Assembly: GCF_002849855.1 (NCBI RefSeq)
Contig: NZ_CP018616.1
Location: 1,550,001 to 1,614,000 of the forward strand
Direction of reading: 5' to 3'
Source: Vibrio azureus
Lineage (GTDB): Bacteria > Pseudomonadota > Gammaproteobacteria > Enterobacterales > Vibrionaceae
DNA length: 64,000 nucleotides
Each line of letters opens with the position of its first letter. Within the stretch, counting starts at the first letter, position 1. Below, piece after piece: positions 37,630 through 48,900 of this stretch. The translations under genes were made by a program, and so were the position numbers. A model generated the notes under the pieces. It was not told the DNA's origin and searched no databases. It worked only from the letters and a program-made list of their open reading frames with translations.

Positions 37630-38099
37630 CTATAGAAATTTTTCCGCTAGCTCCCTTGTCATGAAGTGACTATGCGGATCCATTTCGTAGTCAGCGAAAG
37701 GGTCACAGTACCTAAACCCGAACTTCTCATACAGCTTTCGTGCCGGTAAGAAAAAGTCTTGAGTACCCGTTTCCAAACTCACTTGCTGATAACCCTGTTC
37801 AATCGCTGAATTGAGAGCATGTGTAAGTAACTTCGATGCGACACCTGACTTACGAGAAGCATTAGCCGTTCTCATAGACTTCAATTCGATATGTTGTGCA
37901 GTAAGTTCCTTGATAGCTAGGCAACCTTGTAGTTCACCGTCAAGCCATCCACTGAAAAACGTTATGGCTGGTGATTTCAATGCTTCAACATCGAGAGCAT
38001 GAACGCTTTCCGGTGGCGATGTCGCATACATATCACCTAAATGTTCTTCGAGTAACAAATAACTTCACCCCCTGACAAATCATCGATTTTGATTTCCAT
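37630..38099 (-). pseudogene. GNAT acetyltransferase with 5' frameshift
   Basis: The body (37630-38058) encodes 142 residues beginning LLEEHLGDMYATSPPESVHA, with GNAT motifs SGVASKLLTHAL (about 71-82) and PARKLYEKFGFRY (about 106-118). The conserved N-terminus is upstream in another frame: ATG at 38099, with AAGG seven bases before it, encodes MEIKIDDLSGGEVI. Then a missing base near 38058 throws the reading frame off and it ends after six more codons (TAG). Restoring one base would give the full protein of about 157 residues. Translation from a TTG at 38058 might yield a truncated product. Substrate unknown. A sequencing error cannot be excluded. Confidence 0.75.
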
Positions 38100-38139
38100 A
38101 TTCTTACCTTCCCTATTCGTTAAACAATTTGTGATGAGT

Positions 38140-38301
38140 TCAATACTTGACTCTAATTGAGACTCCTAACCAAGATGCGCCTTCACGCTTATTAGTTGTA
38201 GAGTGCCAATTTTCAATGAAGTCCCATTCGGCACTAGTACCAATAATACCGGAGTCAAACCAGTTACCTTGAGCATCGTTAATTAAGTAATGTTTCGAAT
38301 A
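38140..38301 (-). pseudogene. 3' remnant of an unidentified gene
   Basis: 53 open codons on the minus strand ending TGA at 38140-38142. They encode a protein-like sequence, LINDAQGNWFDSGIIGTSAE, continuing to GASWLGVSIRVKY at the C-terminus. An in-frame TAG at 38302-38304 and absence of a start or Shine-Dalgarno show it is a fragment. Amphipathic, aromatic-ended strands suggest a surface or beta-rich protein, but I cannot name it. No matching upstream part lies nearby. Confidence 0.55.
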
Positions 38302-38539
38302 CTATAGTAAACATTCGAAAACCAATACCATTGCGTTCACAAAATGATTTAGATCTCTGATACTTGATACCAAAGTAACCTTATTTTAAGACGGCATACG
38401 AGAAATTTCTCACCGCTGAAAAACGAAAAAGCAGTTAACGCCGCCTGCAGAAGAAAGATAGTTGCGCTCTTAAATTCGATACTAAGAGAAGTGTGAAATT
38501 TGACAGTAAACCTTCACCGCAAGCTTATCCTTTTGGTAC

Positions 38540-38572
38540 AAAAAAGCCCCGCTGAATTGCAGCGGGGCTTTT
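38540..38572 (-). terminator. Strong intrinsic terminator of gbpA
   Basis: AAAAGCCCCGCTG (38542-38554) and CAGCGGGGCTTTT (38560-38572) form a perfect 13-bp stem with a 5-nt loop, followed on the minus strand by a T-run. Confidence 0.92.
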
Positions 38573-38684
38573 ATTATCTTTTTAAGTCGCTTAGCTCTTT
38601 ATAGATTTAGAGACTTAACTCTTTACCTGTTTGTTTAGCTAAGCAACTCCTGGATCAATTAGAGTTAATTGGTGTTAAAAACAA

Positions 38685-40157
38685 TTAATCTAATTTGTTC
38701 CAAGCCATTTGCCAGTCAGAACCAGTACCTGGTGCAAACTGTGTTGCTGTTGCAGTCCACTGCTTACAGTAACCAGAGTATGGGAAAGGCTTACATTGGT
38801 AAACAGCACCATCAGCGGCAAGGACTTTCGTTCCTGCAGTGTAGTTTGAAACACCTTCAGGGAAAACAAAGTCGTAATCGTCTGGCGTCGGAGTTGGGTT
38901 TACTGATTCTTCTTTAAGCATGAAATCTAATGTTTCTTGCTTAACTAAGTTACCTTGCTCATCTTTAATACGGCTGACAAGCATATGGTGACCCGCTTCT
39001 GATTTATTTAATTTCAGAGCAACACCTTGGCTTTGACCATCTTTTAGAGCGCCAGACCAACTTGCCAATGCTTCACGGTGGTGGTTGTAAACTGTCAATT
39101 CTGCATCAACATCACCTTCCGTAGTAACCGTTAGGTTAAGCTCTGTTGGAGTATCTGAGATGATGTACTCGTCTTTTAGGCCATCAACAGTAATTGAGTA
39201 ATCTGGTGTCGGTGTTTCGATGTTGTAACCAATTTCAACACGCTTTAGACCACTGCCTGATTTTAGGAAAATTGGGTTTGTGCCAAAAGTTGGTTGGAAG
39301 TTGTTATCAACTAACTGACCTGCACGAATGTTAGGTTGCTCTTTGTTGATAAGCGTTGCTAGAGCGTGAGACCAGTTTTTAGCTTGGCTCAATGTTGCAT
39401 CTGTAATCTCTAGAGTGGTTCTGTAAGCGGCATTTTCACCTGATTGGTCAAAGACACGTGTGTATACAGAGTCACCCACACTTAGATCAAGTGTTGGGAT
39501 GATTTGGCCGCCTTTTTCCCAATCTGGAATAAGTGGTGTGCTGTTGTTGTCTTCAAATTCTACATCGATAACATTGTAGAAAGCATTAGCTGTATCGCCC
39601 ACATCCCAAACCGCAAGAATCACTTGGTAACCATCACGCTTCGGCACATTACATTCCTGTGTGTGTCTCATCGGTGGCTTTTGCATATTACCTTCGATAA
39701 CACAAAAGGGGGTTAGATCAAATGAGTCACGAGACAGTGAAGCATTTGGGTTCCAGTTTTGTTTGGTCATGTAGTATTTCCACGTACGAGTTACGTGGTT
39801 TGCTGTATATGTCCATTCAAAAGTTTGTTTACCAGCTTGAATTGGGCGTTTAACCCAACGATCTGCTGTTTGCTCATCCAATCCCATAGCGATAGCACTT
39901 TGTGCACTGGCAATTTTTCCATCACGTGGGCCAGCTTCCGGGAAACCCTCCGGGCCTTCAACACTCTGTGGTTCCCACTGAATAGAGCCACAGTTTAAGT
40001 TTTTTTCATTGGTATCTGATGTTGGGTATTTACACATCGCGACGCGGCCTGCTGCAACACCACCAATGCCTTCAGATACATAACCATGAGAAAAAGCAGC
40101 ACCGCTTAAACTAGTCAGAGCTAAGGCTACCAGTGTTTTTTTTGGAAATGAATTCAT
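38685..40157 (-). CDS. gbpA: GlcNAc-binding protein A, chitin-active LPMO (AA10)
   Basis: 490 residues, secreted. Signal peptide of 23 residues ([20 protein letters not shown] then AFS) leaves His24 as the mature N-terminus; His24 and His121 (TANHVTRTW) would form the copper histidine brace of the AA10 lytic polysaccharide monooxygenase domain (24-~205). Two middle domains (about 210-415) follow, which in V. cholerae bind the bacterial surface. The C-terminal chitin-binding module (about 425-490) has [20 protein letters not shown] and the aromatic WQMAWNKLD. GbpA cleaves chitin oxidatively and helps colonise chitin surfaces and intestinal mucin. Single gene with a strong terminator and a 550-bp upstream region. 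Confidence 0.95.
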   Translation of the reverse strand: MNSFPKKTLVALALTSLSGAAFSHGYVSEGIGGVAAGRVAMCKYPTSDTNEKNLNCGSIQWEPQSVEGPEGFPEAGPRDGKIASAQSAIAMGLDEQTADRWVKRPIQAGKQTFEWTYTANHVTRTWKYYMTKQNWNPNASLSRDSFDLTPFCVIEGNMQKPPMRHTQECNVPKRDGYQVILAVWDVGDTANAFYNVIDVEFEDNNSTPLIPDWEKGGQIIPTLDLSVGDSVYTRVFDQSGENAAYRTTLEITDATLSQAKNWSHALATLINKEQPNIRAGQLVDNNFQPTFGTNPIFLKSGSGLKRVEIGYNIETPTPDYSITVDGLKDEYIISDTPTELNLTVTTEGDVDAELTVYNHHREALASWSGALKDGQSQGVALKLNKSEAGHHMLVSRIKDEQGNLVKQETLDFMLKEESVNPTPTPDDYDFVFPEGVSNYTAGTKVLAADGAVYQCKPFPYSGYCKQWTATATQFAPGTGSDWQMAWNKLD

Positions 40158-40708
40158 TATAAGTCCTTGAGATTAAATTGAATGCTTCACTTTTTTGACC
40201 ACTGCTCAAAACCATTTATCGGCTTTGATGTTATTTCTATCAAATAAAAAGTGATAACCCGAAATCTATAGGAACTTTATTTCCATTGAAAATTAAATAA
40301 TTTACAACTGAGATCTATCGCCCAAATAAATAACAAAAGAAACAATAAGCTAGACTTATGATAAATAATTTGTTAATAATTTTATACACTTACTTTATAT
40401 TAATCATCAAATCATAACATATATCTATATTTAGTTAATTAAGTTATATTTTTAATGCATTATTAATAGCCAGTTTGCTCCTACCTCTCACAACCAATGA
40501 GCTCAGTGAATATAATGCCACTTACCATTATTCTTTTGGATTGATAATTATCAAAAAGAATTAACAATTGACGAGTTAACAACTACCACTGCCTTTCATT
40601 CACATTAGCATTTAATAAGCATTCAACTAGTATTGATAGGACAAATCTCAAGTAACCTGTGAAGTCAGGATTTCATCACGTTGAACTTTTCTAAAGAGGT
40701 ATTCAAAT
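40158..40708. promoter_or_regulatory. 551-bp divergent regulatory region between gbpA and the SemiSWEET gene
   Basis: Very AT-rich (for example 40300-40480), as expected for a regulated secreted-protein promoter. No ORF and no repeat recognised; I could not assign specific operator sites. Confidence 0.45.
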
Positions 40709-41002
40709 ATGTCTCTCCTCGATAGCTTAGGTAAGAAGCTTGAACCCATTATGCTTTTCATGGGGTTAGTGAGCCCAATCGCGACATTGCCACAGCTTTA
40801 TAAACTTTATATAACCCACTCTCATCATGCCCATGGTTTATCACTAACCACTTGGTCAATGTATGCATTGATCTCACTGCTTTGGTTTATCTACGGGCTT
40901 TATCATAGAAACCCAACCATTTGGGTCGGTAATTTACTTGGTTTTTTGGCTTACCTAGCAATGGTTGTTGGCATTATCATTAAGGCAGGCATTGCCATTT
41001 AA
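40709..41002 (+). CDS. SemiSWEET sugar transporter (PQ-loop)
   Basis: 97 residues with three membrane segments: LEPIMLFMGLVSPIATLPQL (about 11-30), LTTWSMYALISLLWFIYGL (about 46-64) and IWVGNLLGFLAYLAMVVGII (about 71-90). The PQ motif is in TLPQLYKLY (about 27-35), the tryptophan-containing hinge in TTWSMYA and the substrate Asn in WVGNLLG. SemiSWEETs dimerise and allow passive sugar flux. Its position next to gbpA, divergently oriented, is suggestive of chitin or sugar use, but this is only context. ATG at 40709 has AAAGAGG upstream. Confidence 0.85.
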   Translation: MSLLDSLGKKLEPIMLFMGLVSPIATLPQLYKLYITHSHHAHGLSLTTWSMYALISLLWFIYGLYHRNPTIWVGNLLGFLAYLAMVVGIIIKAGIAI

Positions 41003-41171
41003 TCGATGAGTGAGGCCAAAAAGAATGGCGGCATCAAAATCAATAGACTCAAAAATCGTGGCGACTGACGCTTTTTTCTCCATTTGATATCAAAGCACCA
41101 CTATTTTGTTGAGCTCTTGCCTAACCCTAAGCTACCCTGAAACAATAATTGATGAATTTATAGGAAAAATG

Positions 41172-41501
41172 ATGTTCATTTATAACGGAAAAGAAATTGA
41201 AACCGATGCCCAAGGTTATTTACTGGATCATAAACAGTGGGATGAAGGTATGATTGCCCTTTTAGCCGAAGATGAGCAGATTGAGCTTACCGAAGCACAC
41301 CTAGAAGTCATACACTTCGTACGTGACTTCTATGAAGAATTTAATACTTCACCGGCTGTAAGAATGTTAGTCAAAGCGCTAGAAAAAGCCCATGGGCCTG
41401 AAAAAGGTAATAGCAAATATCTATTTAAACTTTTTAAGAAAGGGCCTGCCAAACAAGCGACTAAATTGGCTGGTCTGCCTAAACCAGCAAAGTGCTTATA
41501 G
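41172..41501 (+). CDS. tusE: Sulfur relay protein TusE/DsrC
   Basis: 109 residues from ATG at 41172 ([20 protein letters not shown]), six bases after AGGA; the frame is open to 41106 but not conserved. The C-terminus ends [16 protein letters not shown], with the conserved penultimate cysteine that accepts persulfide. [21 protein letters not shown] is the family core. TusE passes sulfur from the TusBCD complex to MnmA for 2-thiouridine in tRNA. It is distant from tusBCD, as in E. coli. Confidence 0.95.
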   Translation: MFIYNGKEIETDAQGYLLDHKQWDEGMIALLAEDEQIELTEAHLEVIHFVRDFYEEFNTSPAVRMLVKALEKAHGPEKGNSKYLFKLFKKGPAKQATKLAGLPKPAKCL

Positions 41502-41613
41502 TGCCCTATTTTTTTGATCACATGTAATATACCCACAAATCACCGTATGTTGCTTTTCATAGGAACATCTCGGACAATGCTTTCTTTTTCAAATCTAATT
41601 AAGAGCCAAATCA

Positions 41614-42807
41614 ATGACAGCTGCAATATATCTGGTTAAAGGTCGTGAGAAATCGGTTAAACGCAAACACCCTTGGATATTTTCAAGAGGTATCAGCAAA
41701 GTGGAAGGCGACCCCGCTCTTGGTGAAACTGTCGATGTGTTCAGTTTTGATGGCAAATGGCTTGCGAAAGCGGCTTATTCTCCTCATTCACAAATCCGTG
41801 CTCGTATTTGGAGTTTTGAAAAAGAACCAATCGATAAAGCATTCTTTGTTAAACGATTTAACAATGCTCAATTACTTCGTGAAGATATTATTGAACGTGA
41901 TGGATTGACGGGTTATCGTCTTGTTGCGGCTGAATCGGATGGCCTTCCTGGAATCACCATCGATCGCTATCAAAACTTTTTTGTCTGCCAATTGCTCAGT
42001 GCTGGCGCAGAGTTTAATAAGAAAAACATCATTGATGCGTTAATCGAATGTTTCCCCGAGTGCAGTATCTATGAGCGTTCCGACGTATCTGTACGCAAAA
42101 AAGAAGGACTTGCGGAAACAATGGGAGTATTACATGGAGATACCCCACCTAAGTCTGTTGTGATTGAAGAAAATGGCGTCAAAATCAGCGTTGATATTGT
42201 TGGTGGCCATAAAACAGGTTTCTACCTTGATCAAAGAGACAGTAGACAACAAGCAATGAAATACGTGAAAGACAAAGAAGTCTTGAACTGTTTTTCATAC
42301 ACCGGTGGATTTGGTTTATATGCCCTAAAAGGTGAAGCTAAACGTGTCATCAACGCTGATGTTTCTCAACCCGCGCTCGATACTGCAAAACATAACGCTG
42401 AAATTAATGGCTTCGACATCTCAAAAAAACGCGCTGTTTTTCTTAATGCTGATGTGTTCAAACTACTAAGAGAATACCGTGACCAAGGCACTCAGTTTGA
42501 TGTCGTTATCATGGACCCACCGAAGTTTGCTGAGAGTAAAGCACAATTGAATGGTGCTTGCCGCGGATATAAAGATATTAATATGCTGGCGATGCAAATA
42601 CTGAAACCTGGTGGAACACTGCTGACCTACTCCTGCTCTGGACTCATGGACCAAGTTCTATTCCAGAAAATCATTGCTGATGCAGCCGTGGATGCAAATC
42701 GTCACGTGAAGTTTGTTGAACGTTTTGAACAAGCCGCAGATCACCCAACTGATACCGCCTACCCTGAAGGTTTTTATCTAAAAGGCTTTGCTTGTAAGGT
42801 TCTTTAG
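41614..42807 (+). CDS. rlmI: 23S rRNA m5C1962 methyltransferase RlmI
   Basis: 397 residues. An N-terminal PUA domain (about 1-75: [37 protein letters not shown]) is followed by an EEHEE-type middle domain and a Rossmann methyltransferase with [15 protein letters not shown] (about 225-240) and [13 protein letters not shown] (about 301). TYSCSGLM near residue 343 holds the catalytic Cys. It methylates C1962 of 23S rRNA with SAM. Plus strand, 112 bp after tusE; convergent with the giant adhesin. Confidence 0.95.
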   Translation: MTAAIYLVKGREKSVKRKHPWIFSRGISKVEGDPALGETVDVFSFDGKWLAKAAYSPHSQIRARIWSFEKEPIDKAFFVKRFNNAQLLREDIIERDGLTGYRLVAAESDGLPGITIDRYQNFFVCQLLSAGAEFNKKNIIDALIECFPECSIYERSDVSVRKKEGLAETMGVLHGDTPPKSVVIEENGVKISVDIVGGHKTGFYLDQRDSRQQAMKYVKDKEVLNCFSYTGGFGLYALKGEAKRVINADVSQPALDTAKHNAEINGFDISKKRAVFLNADVFKLLREYRDQGTQFDVVIMDPPKFAESKAQLNGACRGYKDINMLAMQILKPGGTLLTYSCSGLMDQVLFQKIIADAAVDANRHVKFVERFEQAADHPTDTAYPEGFYLKGFACKVL

Positions 42808-42815
42808 TCGCTATT

Positions 42816-42874
42816 GACCCAAATAAAATACTGGTACTGCGCAAGGTTCTTTGTATGAGGTTCATTTGGGTATA
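42816..42874. repeat. Short inverted element ending TTTGGGTATA
   Basis: ACCCAAATAAA at the left (about 42817) and TTCATTTGGGTATA at the right (to 42873) form terminal inverted repeats about 59 bp apart. Reverse-complemented, the right end reads TATACCCAAATGAACCTC, like the start of the palindromic elements at 60.6 and 61.3 kb. Probably an internally reduced member of that family. Confidence 0.5.
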
Positions 42875-42880
42875 AAAGTA

Positions 42881-42916
42881 AACCTTAAACCACAGCTTCC
42901 ACTGTGGTTTAAGGTT
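42881..42916. terminator. Long bidirectional terminator between rlmI and the adhesin
   Basis: AACCTTAAACCACAG (42881-42895) and CTGTGGTTTAAGGTT (42902-42916) form a perfect 15-bp stem with a 6-nt loop, placed 21 bp beyond the adhesin stop and 73 bp beyond rlmI. Confidence 0.88.
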
Positions 42917-42936
42917 AAAACTTCGTTCAACTGCTT

Positions 42937-45900
42937 CTAGAAAGATTGATCTAAACTAACCTTAGTCAGCACAGCCAGAACATCTCTCTCGTAGTCCATA
43001 TTACCTGCAATAATATCATCAAATTCTGTCGCGCCATTTTCTATAACAATAGTCTGGATTGATTGTCCATCACCTCGTGTGATTTCCAGCGATAAATCAT
43101 CCCCATCCACATTCACATTTATGCCGTAGAGCAAATCTTCAACCGAGCCATAATCGGTGTCATCGAGGATCTGTGAGAGATCTAAAGTGTCTTGGTCACG
43201 CTCAAAACCTCTTATTACATCCGTTCCTGAATCAATGCTGTCATTGCTCCATGTAAAGATATCTTCTGCTCCATCATTACCAATAAGGATATCGTGACTG
43301 ACATTAAGTTCAGCTTCAACAATATTAAATGCCCCTCCAACCGCGCCATTAACACCGCCGTCTTCATCAATAATAAATTGCAAAGTATTACTCGACTTAT
43401 CACCATCAAAATCGGTAAGTTGGTAATTAAAATCTAACGTTTCTGGGATTTCATTTTCTACACCATAAAAGGCATATTCACCTTCTGACAAATTGACCTC
43501 AAAGGTGTGTTTATCATCAAAGATCAGAGTGAGTGTCATCGCATTTTCGTCAAACGAGTGCTGCACCTCACTATTCGAACCTGCCACAGAAAGTGCAGTA
43601 CCATCGAACGTAAAAGTGAGACCTGAGTATTCAAGCAGGCTGATATAGCCGCCATCAGCACCAACACCAGTATCAGACGAGGTGGTTGATAACAGGTTCC
43701 CTTCGACTGCCACAATAGCTGTTTTGAGTATTGTCGGATTTAGTTGACTAAAGTCAGTGACAGAAACGCCATCTAAATCTTGATTAACTGCGCCATCGTA
43801 GGCAATTCTATCAAGCTGTTCCGCAGCTAAATTTACGCCAACACCATAAGACAGTGCTGTGATCTGTCGACTTGGGTCACTAAGGTGTTCAATCCAGCTT
43901 GCTTCATTGGTAGCATCTAAGCTGGGAGCAACTTCAGTAACTTGACTGCTACTTAGGAAGTAACTGGTATTGATAGCATCCAACAGTTTACCGCTGTCAT
44001 CCCACGACAGTTGTGCCTGTTCAATAGCGGCGAGGTAATTACTTTCCCCCCCGCCCATGAATGCTGCAATCGCTGCCTTGGCATCATCAACGGTCAACCA
44101 GGTTGCGCCGGCAACGGATAGTGTCACCGCGGCATTACCAAATACAACCAATTGTACACGAGCTTGTCCTCTAGACTCATATTGGCTCAACAGTTGAGTC
44201 GCCGTATCTTTCATAGATGGAAGACGATTGTCTACGTTTACGGAACCAGATAAATCAAAGATTAATTGAATGTTATTGTTGTCACCATCCTGAGCCACGA
44301 CATCATGAGTGATAGTCAACGAGTTCGGTGAATCATCCTCAATCACAACCGGAACATCAATGGTATTAGTATGGCCAAGTTCATTTGAAACATTCACCGG
44401 AACTAACAACTCAAGAGCATCTTCACCTGACGGGTTCGCATGATCAATCGGCCCGTACAGCTCAGTGTTGACGGTGCCGCTGTCGTTGATCGTTATTTCA
44501 AGAATCAGGTTACCATCCACTTTACCCAACAAACTTTGATCGTTGTTGGTTAAGCTCCATTCGACAACCGTATCATTACTGGTCAGAGTAACATTAGGTA
44601 TCCCAAGAGTGGCAGAATCGATATTTTCTCCATTGGTTAAATGCCCCCAATCAGATGAAGAATCTGTCGTATCTAAGAAGCCGTTCAACGCTACATCATC
44701 TTCTATTCCTGATGGGTATTGGCCTTCTTCTGAAACAAACAGATCGATATCATCTCTAAAGTTTGGTGGTGAATATGGCGCGACGGCAAAGTGCCCTACT
44801 TTTGTATCCCCGTCGTTATCGGTAATGTTATAAGAAAAATCAATGCTACCGTCGTCTGGTAAAGCTAGTGGAAGGTATTGGAAGAACTCCCATTCTCCAG
44901 AAGTCGGTGTATACAGAACTTCAAAAGCAACTTTACCTTGAGTTTCACCAATCATACGATCGGGGTTTGACGGATCAACCGAGACATAAATGGGCTCACC
45001 ATCAGCGGTTTTCAGGCCGTTTTCAGCCCCAAGTAAGGCTATTTCACCCGGTCCATCCGCACCATATAATCCACTGATTGTGCCATTGGCATTGGCTAAT
45101 GCTTTGGTTGGGTCTACCCCTGTAAATGTGATTGTTCTAACAGTAAAGTCACTATTGTCTGCAGAGAAAGGCTGATTACCATTGCCCGTCGACTCCAGTA
45201 CTATCTTATTGAACCCACTCGATAGAATGCTAAAGTCTTTTGCATAGTCGCCACTCGCCGCATCTGAGTTGAAAGGTTTTTGGTCGACCAAAACACCATC
45301 AAGATAAAAAGAAGCCAAACCAACCTCTAACTCGCCACCGAACATCATTTCAAACTCGATTTCAGCACCAAAGGCAACTTTGTCACCAAGGTCAAAGATA
45401 AGTTGTTCTGATACACCAGTATCGCCAGCAAAGCGGTAGTCAACCTCATTAGGAAGCGCAAAGCCATTGTTACCAACACTTTTTACTCCAATACCCAGAT
45501 GAGATTGATTGACTTCCGCAGCACCAAGCACAGTCGATTCATCAGACATAAAGCCAACTGCGGTGACTTCAATATCATTAAATGTTCGGCTAAGCGCATC
45601 GTCTTCCCAGCCAGTAAAACTCACTTTACCGCTGACGGTTTCAGGAAGACCAGTCAGTGCGACAGTGACGGCTGGAATGGATTGATCCACATAAGGACTG
45701 TCGTCTTCAACCACAACATTAATTGAGTCGGTAGTTGTGAGCAGCCCATCGCTTACTGTAAGCTGTAAATCAAACGATAATACATCTTCCATGTCATTAT
45801 CTGGGTGATCAATGGGCTCAAATAGAGTGACGGTGTAACCCCAATTACCCTGTCCAGAAGGAGAAGGCTCGGTTAAAACGACTGTTGCAACATTGGCAAC

Positions 45901-48900
45901 ACTCGCCGTAGAAGCCGTCAAGGCTTGAGAACCAGTGTCCCAAGACCAAAATACCGGTTCACCAGAAGAAACAAGGTCACTTGGCCCAGCTAAGACCACG
46001 GATAAATTGTCTGAACCTAAATCTTCTAGGGTGAACGAGCCATTAAAACTCGGGGCATTGGTTGTATCGTTTGGCACACCAACTGAATCAGGTATCCCAC
46101 CTGCTAGCCCTTCTTCAGAAACAACCGCATCTGTAATTGCTGATATTATCGGAGCGGTATTCTGGTCAATGATCGACGCCATACCCGTATCTGCGCCTTG
46201 AACATTACCAAGGCCCGTTACGCTAACACTGAAGTCTTCAATTCCTTCATATACAGAATCGATAACGGTTGGGACACGTACATCAAAGTTTGTCATACCG
46301 GCAGGAATAGTGACAATTCCATCGTTTGGTAAGACTGCCCAACCGCTGCCAGTGTTATATTCCAACCCGGCCAAATCTGCGACTTGGGTATCTCCCATAT
46401 TAAGCGTGATCTGAACTTGACTTTCGGCTTCAGTTGGATTGTTTAAAGACACAACGAAGTTTGCGATTTCCCCCTCAACAACAGTTCCGGCATCACTAAT
46501 AAATACCATAGGGCGATCATCATCAGGATTCGGCCCCGGACCTGTTCCATCATCAATAAGAGCGGCAACACCAGTGTCTGAACCAAGAATCGCACCCAAA
46601 CCCGTAACGGTTAGTGAGAAATCTTCTAAACCTTCGTAAACTTCATCACTGACTGAAGGTACTCTGACATCAAATTGGCTCAGTCCAGCAGGAATAGTGA
46701 CAATTCCATTAGGCGGTAAGCTATTCCAGCCACTGCCCGTGTTGTATTCAACAGTACCTAAATCGCCAATTTCTGTATCACCGAGGTTAAGGGTCAATTG
46801 AACCTGTTCTTCAACATTAATAGCATTGGTTAAAGAAACTACAAACTGAGCGGTTTCCCCTTCATTGACTATACCTACATCATTGATATAAACCGTTGGA
46901 CGATCGTCATCTGGGTTTGGTCCCGGGCCACTGCCGTCATCAACAATGGTGGCGGTGCCGTTATCGGTGCCTTGCACTGCGCCAATGCCAGTCACATCAA
47001 TATTGAAGTTCTCTGGACCTTCGTAGTTGGAGTCATCCACCGTTGGAACTCTAATATCAAACTCGGTCATACCTACTGGAACAGTCACCAGACCATCGGC
47101 AGGTAATGTCACCCAACCACTGCCGGTGTTATATTCCAACGCGCCAAGGTCACCTGTTTCGGTATAGCCAGCATTTAGAGTGAGTTGAACTTGAACATCC
47201 ATTTCAGACGGCGTGCTGAGTGACACAATAAAGCTCGCGGTTTCGCCTTCGTTGATTGTGCCCGCGTCATTAATCGACACCATTGGGCGATCGTCATCTG
47301 GGTTTGGTCCCGGACCTGTGCCGTCATCCACGATGGTTGCGGTGCCATTGTCAGTACCTTGAACTGCGCCAACACCGTTGACATCAATACTGAAGTTCTC
47401 TGGGCCTTCGTACACATCATCACTGGTTGAAGGTACGCGCACATCAAACTCGGTCATGCCTGCTGGGACAGTCACTAATCCATCCGCAGGTAATGTCACC
47501 CAACCGCTGCCCGTATTGTATTCCAACGCGCCAAGGTCACCCGCTTCGGTATCACCGACATTGAGTGTAAGTTGAACTTGAACATCCATCTCTGATGGGG
47601 TGCTGAGTGACACAATAAAGCTTGCGGTTTCGCCTTCGTTCACTGTGCCCGCGTCATTAATCGAGACAACCGGACGATCGTCATCTGGGTTTGGTCCCGG
47701 CCCCGTGCCGTCATCCACAATGGTGGCGGTGCCATTGTCAGTACCTTGAACCGCGCCAACGCCAGTCACATCAATATTGAAGTTCTCTGGACCTTCGTAG
47801 TTGGAGTCATCCACCGTTGGAACTCTAATATCAAACTCGGTCATACCTGCTGGAACAGTCACCAAACCATCCGCAGGTAGTGTCACCCAACCGCTGCCGG
47901 TGTTATATTCCAACGCGCCAAGGTCACCTGCTTCGGTATCGCCAGCATTTAAAGTGAGTTGAACTTGAACATCCATTTCAGATGGATTGCTCAGTGACAC
48001 TATAAAGCTCGCGGTTTCACCTTCGTTCACTGTGCCTGCGTCATTAATCGACACCACTGGGCGATCATCATCTGGGTTTGGTCCCGGACCTGTGCCGTCA
48101 TCCACGATGGTGGCGGTGCCATTGTCAGTACCTTGAACTGCGCCAACACCGGTGACATCAATACTGAAGTTCTCTGGGCCTTCATACACATCATCACTGG
48201 TTGATGGTACGCGTACATCAAACTCGGTTATACCTGCTGGAACAGTGACTAATCCATCCGCAGGTAGTGTCACCCAACCGCTGCCGGTGTTGTATTCCAA
48301 CGCGCCAAGGTCACCTGCTTCGGTATCGCCAGCATTTAGAGTGAGTTGAACTTGCACGTCCATTTCAGCTGGATTACTCAGTGATACTACAAAGCTCGCG
48401 GTTTCACCTTCGTTCACCGTGCCTGCATCATTAATCGAGACAACCGGGCGATCATCATCAGGGTTTGGTCCCGGACCTGTTCCGTCATCCACGATGGTGG
48501 CGGTGCCATTGTCAGTACCTTGAACTGCGCCAACACCGTTGACACCAATACTGAAGTTCTCTGGGCCTTCATACACATCATCACTGGTTGATGGCACGCG
48601 CACATCAAACTCGGTCATACCTGCAGGGACAGTCACCAAACCATCCGCAGGTAATGTTACCCAACCGCTGCCGGTGTTGTATTCCAACGCGCCAAGGTCA
48701 CCTGCTTCGGTATCGCCAGCATTTAGAGTGAGTTGAACTTGCACGTCCATTTCAGCTGGGTTACTCAGTGATACGACAAAGCTCGCGGTTTCTCCTTCGT
48801 TCACTGTGCCCGCGTCATTAATCGACACCACTGGGCGATCATCATCAGGGTTTGGACCCGGGCCACTGCCGTCATCCACAATGGTGGCTGTGCCAGAAGC

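Noticed and set aside
47175..48608. Several recurring antisense frames across the adhesin repeats
   Set aside because: They recur only because the 387-bp units repeat; the translations are Met/Thr-rich shadows without ribosome sites.
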